A stretch of DNA of 64,000 nucleotides. It comes from Heliocidaris erythrogramma. Lineage: Eukaryota; Echinodermata; Echinoidea; Camarodonta; Echinometridae. The stretch covers positions 46,169,813 to 46,233,812 of the forward strand of contig CM046855.1 in the NCBI GenBank assembly GCA_025617745.1. The letters run 5' to 3'. Shown piece by piece: positions 12,755 through 24,400 of this stretch; positions within the stretch are counted from its first letter, which is position 1, and the number at the start of each line of letters is the position of its first letter. The notes under the pieces are model-generated. The model was not told the DNA's origin and ran no database searches. It saw only the letters and a program-made list of their open reading frames with translations. The position numbers were made by a program, and so were the translations under genes.

Positions 12755-14719
12755 AACTAGAATTTAATTCGTCATGAGGACGAATTAGGTGATCTGTCTT
12801 TCAATTTGTACGATCATGATTGTAATCAGGATGATCATAATAATGGGGAAATGGTAAACTGAAGATAGGATGTCAAGAATACCATGAATGGAGATGTTTC
12901 GTGAGGACAGGAATGTAGCAAAATGTGTAACGGTCATTGTAAAATGTTTATGGTGATGATGATAATGGTGATTATGATGACTATAATGATAGGATGATGA
13001 TGATGATGATATAATAATAGCGATGATGATCATGATGGTGATGATAATAATGATGATGATACAGGATACTTGGGAGATTAACCATATAGCTCTAATACAG
13101 GACAGGAAATCACAATTTCCGTAGGGTTGTACACAAACTACTGTACACTACTTTCTAATAGACATAATACGGAAAATATGGCAGTTTATTACATGATTTG
13201 TGATTTTTTATGTTACAATAGTCGAAGAGGATGGTAAAATGACAGGCAAAAAAAAGCAAAAAAAAAAATTGTTATGGACCCACCGGGGATCGAACCTGGG
13301 TCACCTGCATGGGAGGCAAGTGCTTTGACCAATAGACCAAAATATTTCCCATAGAGATAACACGTAAACGAAAAACGGGATTCTCAAATCCCATTTGGTA
13401 GTTCAAAATTGGGCATGATCCCGACATCTGATCAAAAATTGGAGGGCTTACTAATAAAAGCTTATAGTCTCAGCTACAACATATTAAAATCTGGAAGGAA
13501 ATAGACCAAAAATAACTGAGATACTGCTCAGAGAACGATGTCATGTAGATTCATGATTCGAAAAAAAATCATCTTCCATAGACATAACACGCAAAAAGGG
13601 GAAATTCTGACATGTCGTTTTTAATTGAAAATTTCAATATGATTACGTCATCAAAATGGAAAACGGTGGTAACTGATCTTGTAGAGAATTGTCTCAGCTA
13701 TAACATATCAAAATCTGGGCGAAAAACGACCAATAATTACGAATCTAGAGCCAAATTTGCATAAATGTGATGACGTCAAAACATGAAAAATGGAAATTTT
13801 GATTTCTGGCGCCATTTTGATGACATCATAATGTTTATAAGGGTCAAATGATACATGAAATGAAATCTGTGATTCATACCCTACCTGATGATGACAAAAA
13901 ATTGGGGGTTTGTGGACTATTTAAAGAGCTAGAGTTAATTTTGTAGAGGCATGTTTTTGCACGTTTTTACGTTATTTTCGCCATAGATGCGCGCACGGAT
14001 TTTGAACTTTGACGCGCCCGTACGACCTTATTATTGATCAAAATTGATTCCAAGTTGATGGAAATGATGAAGAAAAGTGTCAGGATTGGAAATCAATCAA
14101 AAAAACAGCGTTTTAACGTTATTTACGACTTACGCGCGCCTAAAGCGCGCGCGCGGACGCTTACGCACGGACATTTTTGAAATGCTCAAAATGACCTGAA
14201 ACGTGTGCAGACTTGATCCTACGTGATTTTGAGCATTTTAAAATTTTGACGCGCGCGTACGCGCACGCCCTGACCTCTAGATGACCTCTGAGGACATGAC
14301 TTGATGACCCGTCAAGTGAAGTTTATGTGATGTGAATATAGTTGATTTTTGAGGTTCGATTATGAAGATATAATCGATCTTGTAAATTTACAAAATGGCG
14401 TCTTGATGACGTCACGATGACCTGATGACCTCCAAAAGCTTAATGGACCATGTTCATGAGTGACCTCATACATGACATGAAACTCGATGATACTGACCTG
14501 GCCGATTTTGAGATTTGGTGGCCACAAAAATTTGTAATAAAAAGAAATAAAGAAATAATAATAAAGAAAATCTTGACAAAATTAAAAGGTGATCTGTCGA
14601 TACCGACAGACCACCTAATAATAAAGAAATAAAGTAAGAAAATTCTGACGAAATTAAGAGGTGGTCTGTCGACTACGACAGACCACCTAATAATTCAACA
14701 TATCAGCAGATTGAGGTAT
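12755..14719. repeat. Tandem TIR element, unit 2 (2.0 kb)
   Basis: Same order as unit 1: hairpin start, GAT tract, tRNA-like block (13275-13350), CG-rich palindromes (13980-14270). It diverges in the 3' third and ends in two terminal hairpins (14587-14616 and 14659-14688), each pairing AGGTGRTCTGTCG with CGACAGACCACCT. Confidence 0.85.
13275..13350 (-). tRNA. tRNA-Gly(CCC)-like pseudo-tRNA, copy 2 (best anticodon stem)
   Basis: As copy 1, but here the anticodon arm is fully paired: CTTGC-CTCCCAT-GCAGG, with CCC at 13311-13313. B-box GGTTCGATCCC lies at 13286-13296 and a T run follows. The acceptor stem still does not close, so charging by glycyl-tRNA synthetase is unlikely. Confidence 0.6.
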
Positions 14720-16580
14720 AACTAGACTTTAATTCGTCATGAGGACGAATTAGGTGGTCTGTCTTTCAATTTGTACGATCATGATTGTAATCAGGATGAT
14801 CATAATAATGGGGAAATACTAAACTGAAGATAGGATGTCAAGAATGCCATGAATGGAGATGCTTCTTGAGTACAGGAATGTAACAAAATGTGTAACGGTC
14901 ATTGTAAAATGATTATGGTGATGATGATTATGATGATTATAATGATATAATGATGATGGCGATGATATAATAATAGCGATGATGATCATGACGGTGATGA
15001 TAATAATGATGATGATACAGGATACTTGGGAGATTAGCCCCATAGCTCTAATACAGGACAAGAAATCACAATTTCCATAGGGTTGTACACAAACTACTGC
15101 ACACTACTTTCTAATAGACATAATACGGAAAATAAGGCAGTTTATTACATGATTTGTGATTTTTTATGTTATACTAGTCGAAGAGGATGGTAAAATGACA
15201 GGCAAAAAGAAGCAAAAAAAAAATTGTTATGGACCCACCGGGGATCGAACCTGGGTCACCGGAATGGGAGGCAAGTGCTTTGACCAATAGACCAAAATAT
15301 TTCCCATAGAGATAACACGTAAACCAAAACGGGATTCTCAAATCACATTTTGTACTGAAAAATTGGGCATGACCCCGACATCTGATCAAAAATTGGAGGG
15401 CTTACTAATGAAAGCTTATAGTCTCAGCTACAACATATTAAAATCTGGAAGAAAATAGACCAAAAATAACTGAGATACTGCTCAGAGAACGATGTCATGT
15501 AGATTCATGATTCGAAAAAAAATCATCTTCCATAGACATAACACGCAAATAGGGAAAATTATGACATGGCATCTTGCATTGAAAATTTCAGTGTGATGAC
15601 GTCATCCAAATGAAAAATAGTGGTAACTGATCTGGTAGAGAATTGTCTCAGCTATAACATATCAAAATTTGGAAGAAAATCGATCACCTATTACTGAAAT
15701 ATTAGCAAATGAATACAAAAATGATGACGTCATTTTTTCAAAATCATTTTTTTGAGTTCATATGCAAATATGATGACGTTAGAACATGAGATCGGCAAAA
15801 ATTCTACATGATTTCAAATCTACAACTCACAGGCTTTCAGAATATGTAAAGAAATTGGGGGGTTTCCGTATATTCTGAGGAGCTATGGCGAATTCTAGAT
15901 GGGCATGTTTTTACCACTTTTTACATTAGAATGCCCATTGACGTGCGCACGAATTTGAAAGTTTGACGCGCGCGTACGACATTATGGAAGGTCGAGATTG
16001 ACTGTAAATAGTTGGAAATTGTCAAGAATAGTGTCAGGAAGACAAAATATGCGAAAAAATGGCGTTTTTACGTTCTCTACGCGCTGTGTGCGCGCATAAC
16101 ACGCGCACGGACAGAAAAAATTAAAATGCTTAAAATGTCCTGAACAATACTCTAATTTGATTAAAAAGAGATTTTGAGCATTTTTAAATTTTGACGCGCG
16201 CGTACGTGCGCGTCATGATGTGCGCGCAAATTTTGATGACATTTTATGTTGACCCTTGACCTGAAGTTAATGTATGTCAAATATGGTTCATTTTTGATGA
16301 CTCGTTATGAAGATATGATTGATAATGTGATATCACAAAATGGCGCCTGGATGACGTCACGATGACCTGATGACCTTGAAATAGATACCCGAGCTTGATC
16401 TGATATGTCCTCATGACTGTAGAGATTTTGATAAAATTTGACTCAGCCGATATTGAGGAATCATGGCAACAAGAAAGTGGTGGAAAAATAAAAATAAATA
16501 ATAAATAAATAAATAAATAAATAATAAAGAAAATTCTGACGAAATTAAGAGGTGGTCTGTCGACTACGACAGACCACCTA
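14720..16580. repeat. Tandem TIR element, unit 3 (1.9 kb, complete)
   Basis: The most complete unit. It has the start hairpin, GAT tract, tRNA-like block (15230-15305), GCGC palindromes (15960-16230), an (AATA)n tract and the end hairpin 16550-16579. The inner start AGGTGGTCTGTC is the inverse of the end GACAGACCACCT, so these are terminal inverted repeats. No transposase is encoded, so it looks non-autonomous. Confidence 0.85.
15230..15305 (-). tRNA. tRNA-Gly(CCC)-like pseudo-tRNA, copy 3
   Basis: Almost identical to copy 1, including the mismatched anticodon stem and the downstream T run. It shows that the pol III-like block is a fixed part of the repeat unit. Confidence 0.6.
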
Positions 16581-17625
16581 AAAAGACTAGCATATAATCT
16601 GTATTTGTTGCTGAATTGAACAATATTTTTCATTATATTAAAAAAAGTAAATAGTTAAACAGAGAGTTCATGTTTAACTAATCAAAATATTTTGTATTAA
16701 AGTCATTGATGATGATACAATTTTAAAAATTGTTGTTTTCAGTATTAGCATCAATTGATTCACATAACAGATGCATGAAAACGAGCATCTTGATGCAACA
16801 CCACAGATGCTACTCAAAATAGTCAAACAGCATGGTCAGTCCTTGCCCGCATTATGGTCAAACCGAGGTCCATCCAGACTCAAATTATGCTACAAGCCTC
16901 CACGAAATGAGTTCTTGCTTCCCCGAAGCCCAGCCCCCTTATTCCATTCTCAGCATACCACATTTCCATACATGGCAGTTGGAGGATGTGAGCTAGAGTT
17001 GAAGGGTCCCAGTGTGGCATTCCTTTCCCCTTAAAAATGACTGCCCGTCAGTCATCAGTGCCATGTGCTTGCAGAGTGATCCAGGTTGGAAGCTTCGTAG
17101 CTTGCAGCTTGTGTGTAATCCAATAGAGCTTGGCGCTGATCTGCAAGCTCATACTGTTTGCAATCGATGGGAAGCCCCCATGTTTTGAAACATTTTCTCA
17201 TTTTCTTCTCAAGAGAGGTCTAGCTGTGCGTGCAGCTTTGTGAGTCATATGATAGGGGAAATTAACTTTTAGTGGCATATTTCACTACAGTATGTATTGT
17301 GATATTGTATTCTAAATACATGCAAATATATCTCTTGTATTCATATTTCCTTTTTTTGAAGAAAAGATTATACTAATATACAAATTTATTGAGGAGCCCA
17401 TTTTTTGAAATATTTGTTGTTATCTTTAAGAGGTGTGTGCAGCTTTGTGAGTCATATGATGCAGGAACTTTTAATGGAAAATTGCCTTTTGTGGACTGAT
17501 AACGGTATTTGATACATTTAAACCTGAACAAGATAATGACATTGTATTCCCGGTATTAATTTTTCCTTACTAAACAACATTGATCATTTCATTTGAACAT
17601 TCAGGGACACTTTTCCTGAGCCATA
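16581..17625. other. Unassigned DNA
   Basis: An 87-codon frame at 16771-17034 lacks any calpain or other recognisable motif. Two copies of a phrase around GTGCAGCTTTGTGAGTCATA (17235 and 17435) suggest a small duplication. No other feature seen. Confidence 0.4.
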
Positions 17626-18109
17626 TTAACTCTTTCAGTGCCAATGTCACGTATATGTGACAGATAGACTTGTCATTTTCATTTACCATTTGCTTGACCA
17701 CAGGAAAGGTGGTCAATGTACAGTATATCAAACTTTTGAGCATAAATCAGGCATTCTAATTATATGATTATAATTATATGCTAGCATAGAAATTTTCAGA
17801 GAAAATTGCAGATTTTAAAAAAGATATTACCTTATTTCAATATTAAACAATAGTAAACAAATGTGAAACCAAAAAATAATGGACAAAAAAGAAATTCAAA
17901 TGTAATTTTCAATAATTCTCATAAATTTGCGTAAAGTAATAATGTTTGATATCATAAGAAATGGTAATAAATTTCTTACAAGTTTTGTACACAATATTTT
18001 GTGAAATAATAGATGGTTAATGAAGTGCAGACATTTGAAAAGTAAGCATTGATCACATTTTGGTAAAATTTTTAAAGAGAGCTAAACCCTGTGGTACAGT
18101 AAGAGATAA
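17626..18109. mobile_element. TTAA-flanked MITE, family 2 copy 1 (~0.48 kb)
   Basis: Left end TTAA-CTCTTTCAGTGCC; right end is the complement of CTCTTACTGTACC, followed by a decayed ATAA. A near-complete inverted copy lies at 56922-57396. TTAA flanks are the mark of piggyBac-type transposition. It ends about 225 bp before calpain exon A. Confidence 0.75.
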
Positions 18110-18334
18110 TGAACACTTCAACTACTTTCATAAATTTGACTTTGAATCATTGACCAGTTTGTTTGATAATTTTTTTTCACAAGCTTTTCAGGAAAACAAA
18201 CACTTTTATTTCCACTTGAATTGAATTGAATTGAATTGAAGGAATATAAAATTTATTGTTTCTTATTTTGGCTTGGTATCGACTTTGTTATAACTATAGT
18301 AAATAATGGCTACATTTTGCTTCTTATCTTTCAG

Positions 18335-18404
18335 CAAATCGTGGACAATCCTCAGCTGTTCGTTGGTGGTGCCAGTCGGTTCGACATTGAACAGGGAGAA
18401 CTTG
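18335..18404 (+). CDS. Calpain exon A (start of protease core)
   Basis: Follows a ttatctttcag acceptor and ends before gtgaga. It encodes 23 residues, [20 protein letters not shown] and then GEL, plus the first base of the Gly before the catalytic Cys. This is the conserved segment just upstream of the GDCW active site. It starts in phase 0 and ends in phase 1. Its 70-nt length equals that of the corresponding vertebrate calpain exon as I recall it. Confidence 0.95.
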
Positions 18405-21400
18405 GTGAGAATAAAAATTCTATATTTTTAATCTCATATATTTTATAAACATATAGTATTCAATTTCATACTCATAAAATAATAATTTAATTCTGATTTT
18501 TTTTCACACTTGTCATGTATACATAATTAGCTACGTTCATACAGGACTTTTGGTTTCGGAACTTTTAGTTTGCGAATCTTTAAGTTAACGAAACAACATC
18601 CTTTGTTCTGAGATTACAAGTCTAATAGGAACAGAGAGGTCATCGTGAACAACAAGTTTGCTAACTTAAAGTTTATTCTGTCCACACGGTCCACAACTAT
18701 GAGGGAGGACCCCCCCGCTTGTGGTTTCGGCATTAACCCCTACCATGCCGTGGGCGGCAAATCCCGCCCCAAAATGTGAGTGTTGATCATTTTGTTTGAG
18801 CTCAGAATGGATTGAAAATTCTTCCTCATACAGAAACTTCTGCCTCCAATATAATGTTTATTCCTATGCAATAAATCTTTGCCTAGTTTGCTCCAAAAAA
18901 CACTGATTGAACTTTAATATTCAACTCATGAAAGTTCATTTTTGACAACTGCTCAAAAATCTGGTGGCATGGAAGGGGTTAACTTGTCGCTTGTGGTTCT
19001 GGAACTACAAGTAAACTTGAAGTTTTGAAACTGCTAGCAAAAGTTAGTTTAGCTCCCTCCGTGTGAACCTGACTTTTGTGAGATAGTGTTTCTATGTGCA
19101 TCCAAAGTGCTTGGAAATTCTTATCCCTACTTCAGCTTGTCAGCCACTAACAGCAAATAGTTTCCTACAGAAGTTCACCTCAATCTGTCTTAAAAGGGGG
19201 TCCAAAAATTTAGCTGTTGATTAATAAAAAATTGAAATTGTGATTGAAAAAAAAGCATACATGCAAAATCATTTGAAAGGCAAATACCGGTACCTGTTAT
19301 TGATAGTGCCAAGCCACTTATTTTTTTTGGAAGTAAGGAAATATTAGCATCATCATTATGATATGGTACCAATATTTTTATCATGAAATGACAGCATTAA
19401 AGCTCAAAATTAAATTTGCTTAAGAAAAATTAATTGGAACTAAAAGTTTCCATTTAAAGTGCAATGTGTACAACAGATTTAAATTCTGTATAGATTTTGT
19501 ATGGTTTTGGAGTGAATTAATGCTCATTTGAATCGTACGACAGTTATCTGAAATGTTTGCTGAACCAAACTACATAATAATTTTGGCATTTATCGCTGCA
19601 TGTACAGCATGCTAGGACACACCTTGCCAAACTGATGTATACAAATGATGCGAACACACATGAATTTGAACAGATGCGAGCGACATTATTTCCAATATCT
19701 CAGACTTTTTAACGTATTATAATTTGGATTACGTGGAGGCCAACCAAGCACAACATGTGATTCAAATTGGAACTTCTCCTGTAAAAATAAATCAACATTT
19801 TATGAAAGCTTGTCATCAGATTTTCGACATTCTGTATAAGTCTCCAGTTGCAAATTTTGATAATGCATGAAATGAGGTCTCTCTCATTTTTCTTTCAATA
19901 TGACATAGAGTCTAGTAGGGCTTAGTTATCATGCTTGTAATGACGATGATCGGTTATAGCAGTGTGTAACCAAAATTGTTCTGGAATTCTCATCATGACT
20001 CAGTCCTGGATTTCTAATCCTTGTTATGAGAAAGGAAAATGAAAGTCGTACATGTCTATGCCTCTAAAAGGCCATTTGCCCCGTCTCTAAAAAGAACAGA
20101 TGATAACCATCCAATTTGGAGCATGCTAATAGCACCTTCATACTTACTGCTGACAAAATTGGCTGGGTGCAATCAATACACCATTTTAGTGGCGGATTTA
20201 TGGGTTGGGGGGGGGGATCTCGGCCCGTGCCCCCCCCCCCCTTTTGAAATAAAAGTATACATTGTGCCCCTTTTTATTTATTGTGCCCCCCCACCTTTTA
20301 GAACTGATAACCCCCGTTTTTATGCTTGTCAGAGAACTACAGATAAAAACTGGACCCCATAAAATCTGATAACACCCCCCCCCCACTGAGCGACTTTTGG
20401 AGGGCAGGCAAAAAATTCCCCCCCCCCCCCCCCACTGAGCGACCTTTGGAAGGCTGGCAAGAAAATAAAATACAGATCTCCCTCCAAGCAGTTCCCTAAA
20501 GTTGACAGCCCTGCATTTTTGCTCCTGCACCATTTAAACCATGGGCACAAAATTTAACAAAACAAGGAATAATGTGGGGGTTCTTTTTCCAAGCATAGAG
20601 CAGATCAGTATTTAAGGGTTTCAAAATTTTATGATTTTGAGAAAAAAAGATATTATGGAATCATATTCTTTTTGAACTACATTAGCCCTTTCCTTTCTCA
20701 TTTCTAAATCTTGAAAAAGGCTGGCTTCAAATCCTTTCAATCCATTGCTCTCTGCCTTTTTAGAACAAACTCCCTGCATTTCTAAGAAATAGTACTTCAC
20801 TCGACTATGTTTTAAAAATAAATCTGAAAACATGCCTCTACAATTCTTATTAATTTTGTTTCATAGACTAAGAGGGCAGTGCCAAGCATCCTTTGGAAAA
20901 GGCACTACCATATAAATCTTATTATTATTCAAAAATCATATCTCAAATGTGCTAACAGCTATTCCAACATTTATTGCAACAAGAAAAAACAAAAGAAAAA
21001 GGTCATCCATTTTCACAATATCTTGACAGCCTAAAGATTTCTGAATTTAACGACTGATTTTTTTTTTAAATTGGGGGTGCCCCCTACACCCCCTAGCAAT
21101 TGAAATACCCCTACCATCATCCCTTACTTTGTTTAAGTCATAAGTGTAAAACTGTATGATATGTCAATATGGCATGAAAAAGAGACCTGATAACGAAGCT
21201 TTTCGACCTGCACTCATCAGGTTATCACGCAGGTATGTAACAAATTACTCGATTAAACTATATTATACTCGATGAACTCGGACGCTGTAATTTCAGAACA
21301 ATCGCAAAGCTTGGACAAACTTCTTTTATCTACATAAAAGGGGTTCATGCGATTGAATGTAGGCGGCTTCCAGAAAGCGTAATGAGTGCAGGTCGAAAAG

Positions 21401-24400
21401 CTTTGTTATCATGTCTCTTTTTCGTGCCATATTGAAATTTTTTAGTACAAAGAAAATTATTTTTGTATGATATGATTTACTGCAATAAATCATATATACC
21501 TACCTATTATGCCAGTAGTCTTGACTACGGGACCCCTTCGAGAATTTAACACACATGAGTCACAATATTGTGCGCACCCCCCGTAATCCTATTGTCCCCT
21601 TCGCCACTCACGCGTGTCAACACGCTACGGCCATCTTCCTCTTTCTTGCTCGCCCCCGACGAGTTAGGACGTCTAGTCACAGCGCTCCTGAAATCAGGTC
21701 TTTTAGTATCTTTTAGGCGCGCTTTTTCGCATCTTTAAAGCACTTTTAGGTACCTATATTCTCTTAGATTATAGTACTTTGTGTTTTAGTAGTCACTCTT
21801 GCCGATTGCAAGGGATTTTTGATTCCTTTCCTTGGCATTTATTTTTTGCTTTCACGGTCAGCCCCACGTAGATATTTCTGTGTGTTTGCGGGTGTTTCCG
21901 TTTGTCACCGAGCCTTTGGGTTCGGTGTTTGTTCTTACGGTTTTGGCTGTGAAAATTTTTTGTGCGTATCTCCCAAATAAACTTTAGTCTTATTTACTGC
22001 ATTCAGTTGAAGTATTTCTTATTTTGAAAAGTATACTTTATTGTCTGTTTTATTGCAGTGGTATGAATTCGGAAGAAGAAGCAGTTAGGTCACGGAGACC
22101 TGCTTCTTCCGAAGAGTCGTCTAGCAAGACGACTCGGCCTTCCAGAACTCTCCCGAGTACTTCGGTACATGGGGGAGGGAGGAGGGCTACGGGTAAGTTG
22201 CCTAGTGGTGTTTCCTTGCAGAGTTTGCCAGTCTCGGAGCTTGCGGCTTCGGGACGGGTGGCGTTAACTGAGTCTGGATTGTCAACTCCGAAGCCCGTGG
22301 CTTCGGGGTGGGTGGCGTCAGATTCTAGTGGTTTGGATATCTCGAATCCAATCCCCCGGTCGTCAAGACCAGAAGGGGGGGCGGTTGTTTCCCGTACGGT
22401 AGCGTTCACTCGCTTAAATCCGTTAGGGGAGACGCGCCCCACTACTGCAGGGCAACCCACGGGCTTAGTCCATGTTGGTCTGGGTTCTCAAACCCTAGCC
22501 CCCGGCCGATGCCATATGGGGGAACGAGTACTTCCCGGGCTGTCTACATTGCCAGCTAATGGGAATGCTCGAGCTAACAATTATGGACGCTCTTCGGAGC
22601 AACAGGTGTTTTCACCTGAGTGCGTGACTACTAGTGCTCCCCTATTGCCGCTCTCTAGCGGTCCAATAGTGGGTTCACACGCCTTTAGTAGTCATCGGGC
22701 ACATACCGAGTCATCTCGGTCTGCCCCCGCACTGGGTGCTTTTAGCTCCCAACCCATGGCTACCGCATCTTCTTGCTTAGCCAATATGGGTGATTTGTGC
22801 GAAACTTCGGGGTTACACCCTGAGCGCACTAATCCCTTTGAGGGAGGTGAGCGTCCCTCCGCGGAGGGTTCGGTTCGTGTTTCCGAAGCGGCTTCGGAGA
22901 TCCGAACGAATCCGATTAAGCGCTCTAACAAAAGGGTTTCGGCTACGACTCTTGTCGAGCCAGCCAAGAAAAAGGCCAAGAAGAAGGCAAAAAGTGGCAA
23001 GGCTTTGCCGGCCTCTTGCCCGTCTGGCCTGGCTAACCCGGCTAGCTCCTCTCAAGCTGATATGTTCAGCATGATGCGGGCTTTTGCTCAGGATCAGGGT
23101 TGGTCCTTTGTACCGGCTACTTCAACCCTGGCTTCTGTCCCTATTCAGGGGTCTGACTTTGAGACTAATCAGCCTTTTGTGATTGATTCGTCTTTGTCTG
23201 AGTCGGGTTCGCATGTGCCTCCTATTCCCGCGGCCCTTGGGGCGCCGCCGGGCGAGGAGACTTTTGTTGAACCATGCGGGGCTCTGCCTGCTGAGTCCTT
23301 TGTTTGCGGTCCTTTGTCTCATTCCACTCGGGTGGAACCAGACTTGGAGGCGGCCTCTCAAGCTTCGGTTTCTGAATCGCTTGGGCAGGCGGAGCCTCAA
23401 TCGCTCGCCCTGTGTGGGATGGAAGCGATTGCTTTGTTGTCTAAATATCTCCCTGAATTTCAGTCAGCCCGCGCGCAGGGTTCGACTTCGCGTTGGTTTA
23501 AGCAGCAGGATTCCTCCGAGGGTATTGCTCTCGAGGAGGATTTCAAGCTGGAGTATGACCGCATTGAGGCTGCGCTGTTGGTTAAGCGCCCTACTGCGGT
23601 TAAGGGTAAGGCTTTCGCCTTCGGTTCTCAGGATCAAGACAGCTTTTTCAAAGCTAAGACTCTTTCTCCAGAGATTTTAGAAGTTGGTCGTCATTTGCAG
23701 GCGACTAATCCGCTTACCTCCGCTGCTTTCAAGGCGGAGGATAAGCTTTGGTTTAATGTTGAAAACCAGGTTAGGTCAGGTATGCGTTTGGCGGCTTTTC
23801 AAGGGTTTCTCTCCGACCTTAGGTCCAGGGCGGAGGAGTTGAATGTTACTGATGGTGACAAGCTGGTTATTGACGACTTGCTGCATACTCTTTTTTGTCT
23901 GCAGTGGTCGCAGCTTTCCACCGCAGCTGCTTCGGTTACGTTCCGTCGCAGGACCCGGGCTCTCTCGGCACTGGGTGTTAGAGAGTCGGGCATTGCTCAA
24001 CTTCTCCGGGATGTCCCGTCTCGGGGTCCTTCGCTTTTTGGTGGTAAATTCGCTACGGTTTTTCAGAGAGAGATCGATGCGCGAAAACAGATCTCGGATA
24101 TGACTAAGCAGTTTCACACTAGCTCTAAGTCGACGCGGGCCCCTGTCCGGCGGAGGCCTGCTGGTCCCGCTTCGGGTCAACGCAGTCGTGTGTCTCGGGT
24201 CCCGCCTTCTGAGCCGCAGCCAGCTCCTTCTCGCGGGAGAGGGAGTCGTGGCAGGGGCTTTTCGAGAGGTTCTCGTGGTAAGGCGACGGCTTCGCATAAG
24301 GCCAAGCCTGGGTTTTGATGTTTTTCCCCGAGCGTTTGTTCTTCCGAATTTGGTAGGTGGCCGACTTCGTTCTTTTCTCCCCGCTTGGGAGGCCATCTCC

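Noticed and set aside
16771..17034. Possible first calpain exon close upstream of exon A
   Set aside because: It lacks the DP.FP and W.RP motifs expected there and ends in a stop with no plausible donor in frame.
21960..22062. Spliceosomal intron acceptor (TTTTATTGCAG) before the DIRS ORF1 Met
   Set aside because: Acceptor-like, but no matching donor could be chosen with confidence in the leader.
22790..23680. Other long frames on both strands overlapping DIRS ORF1
   Set aside because: Shadows in GC-richer coding sequence with no domain similarity.
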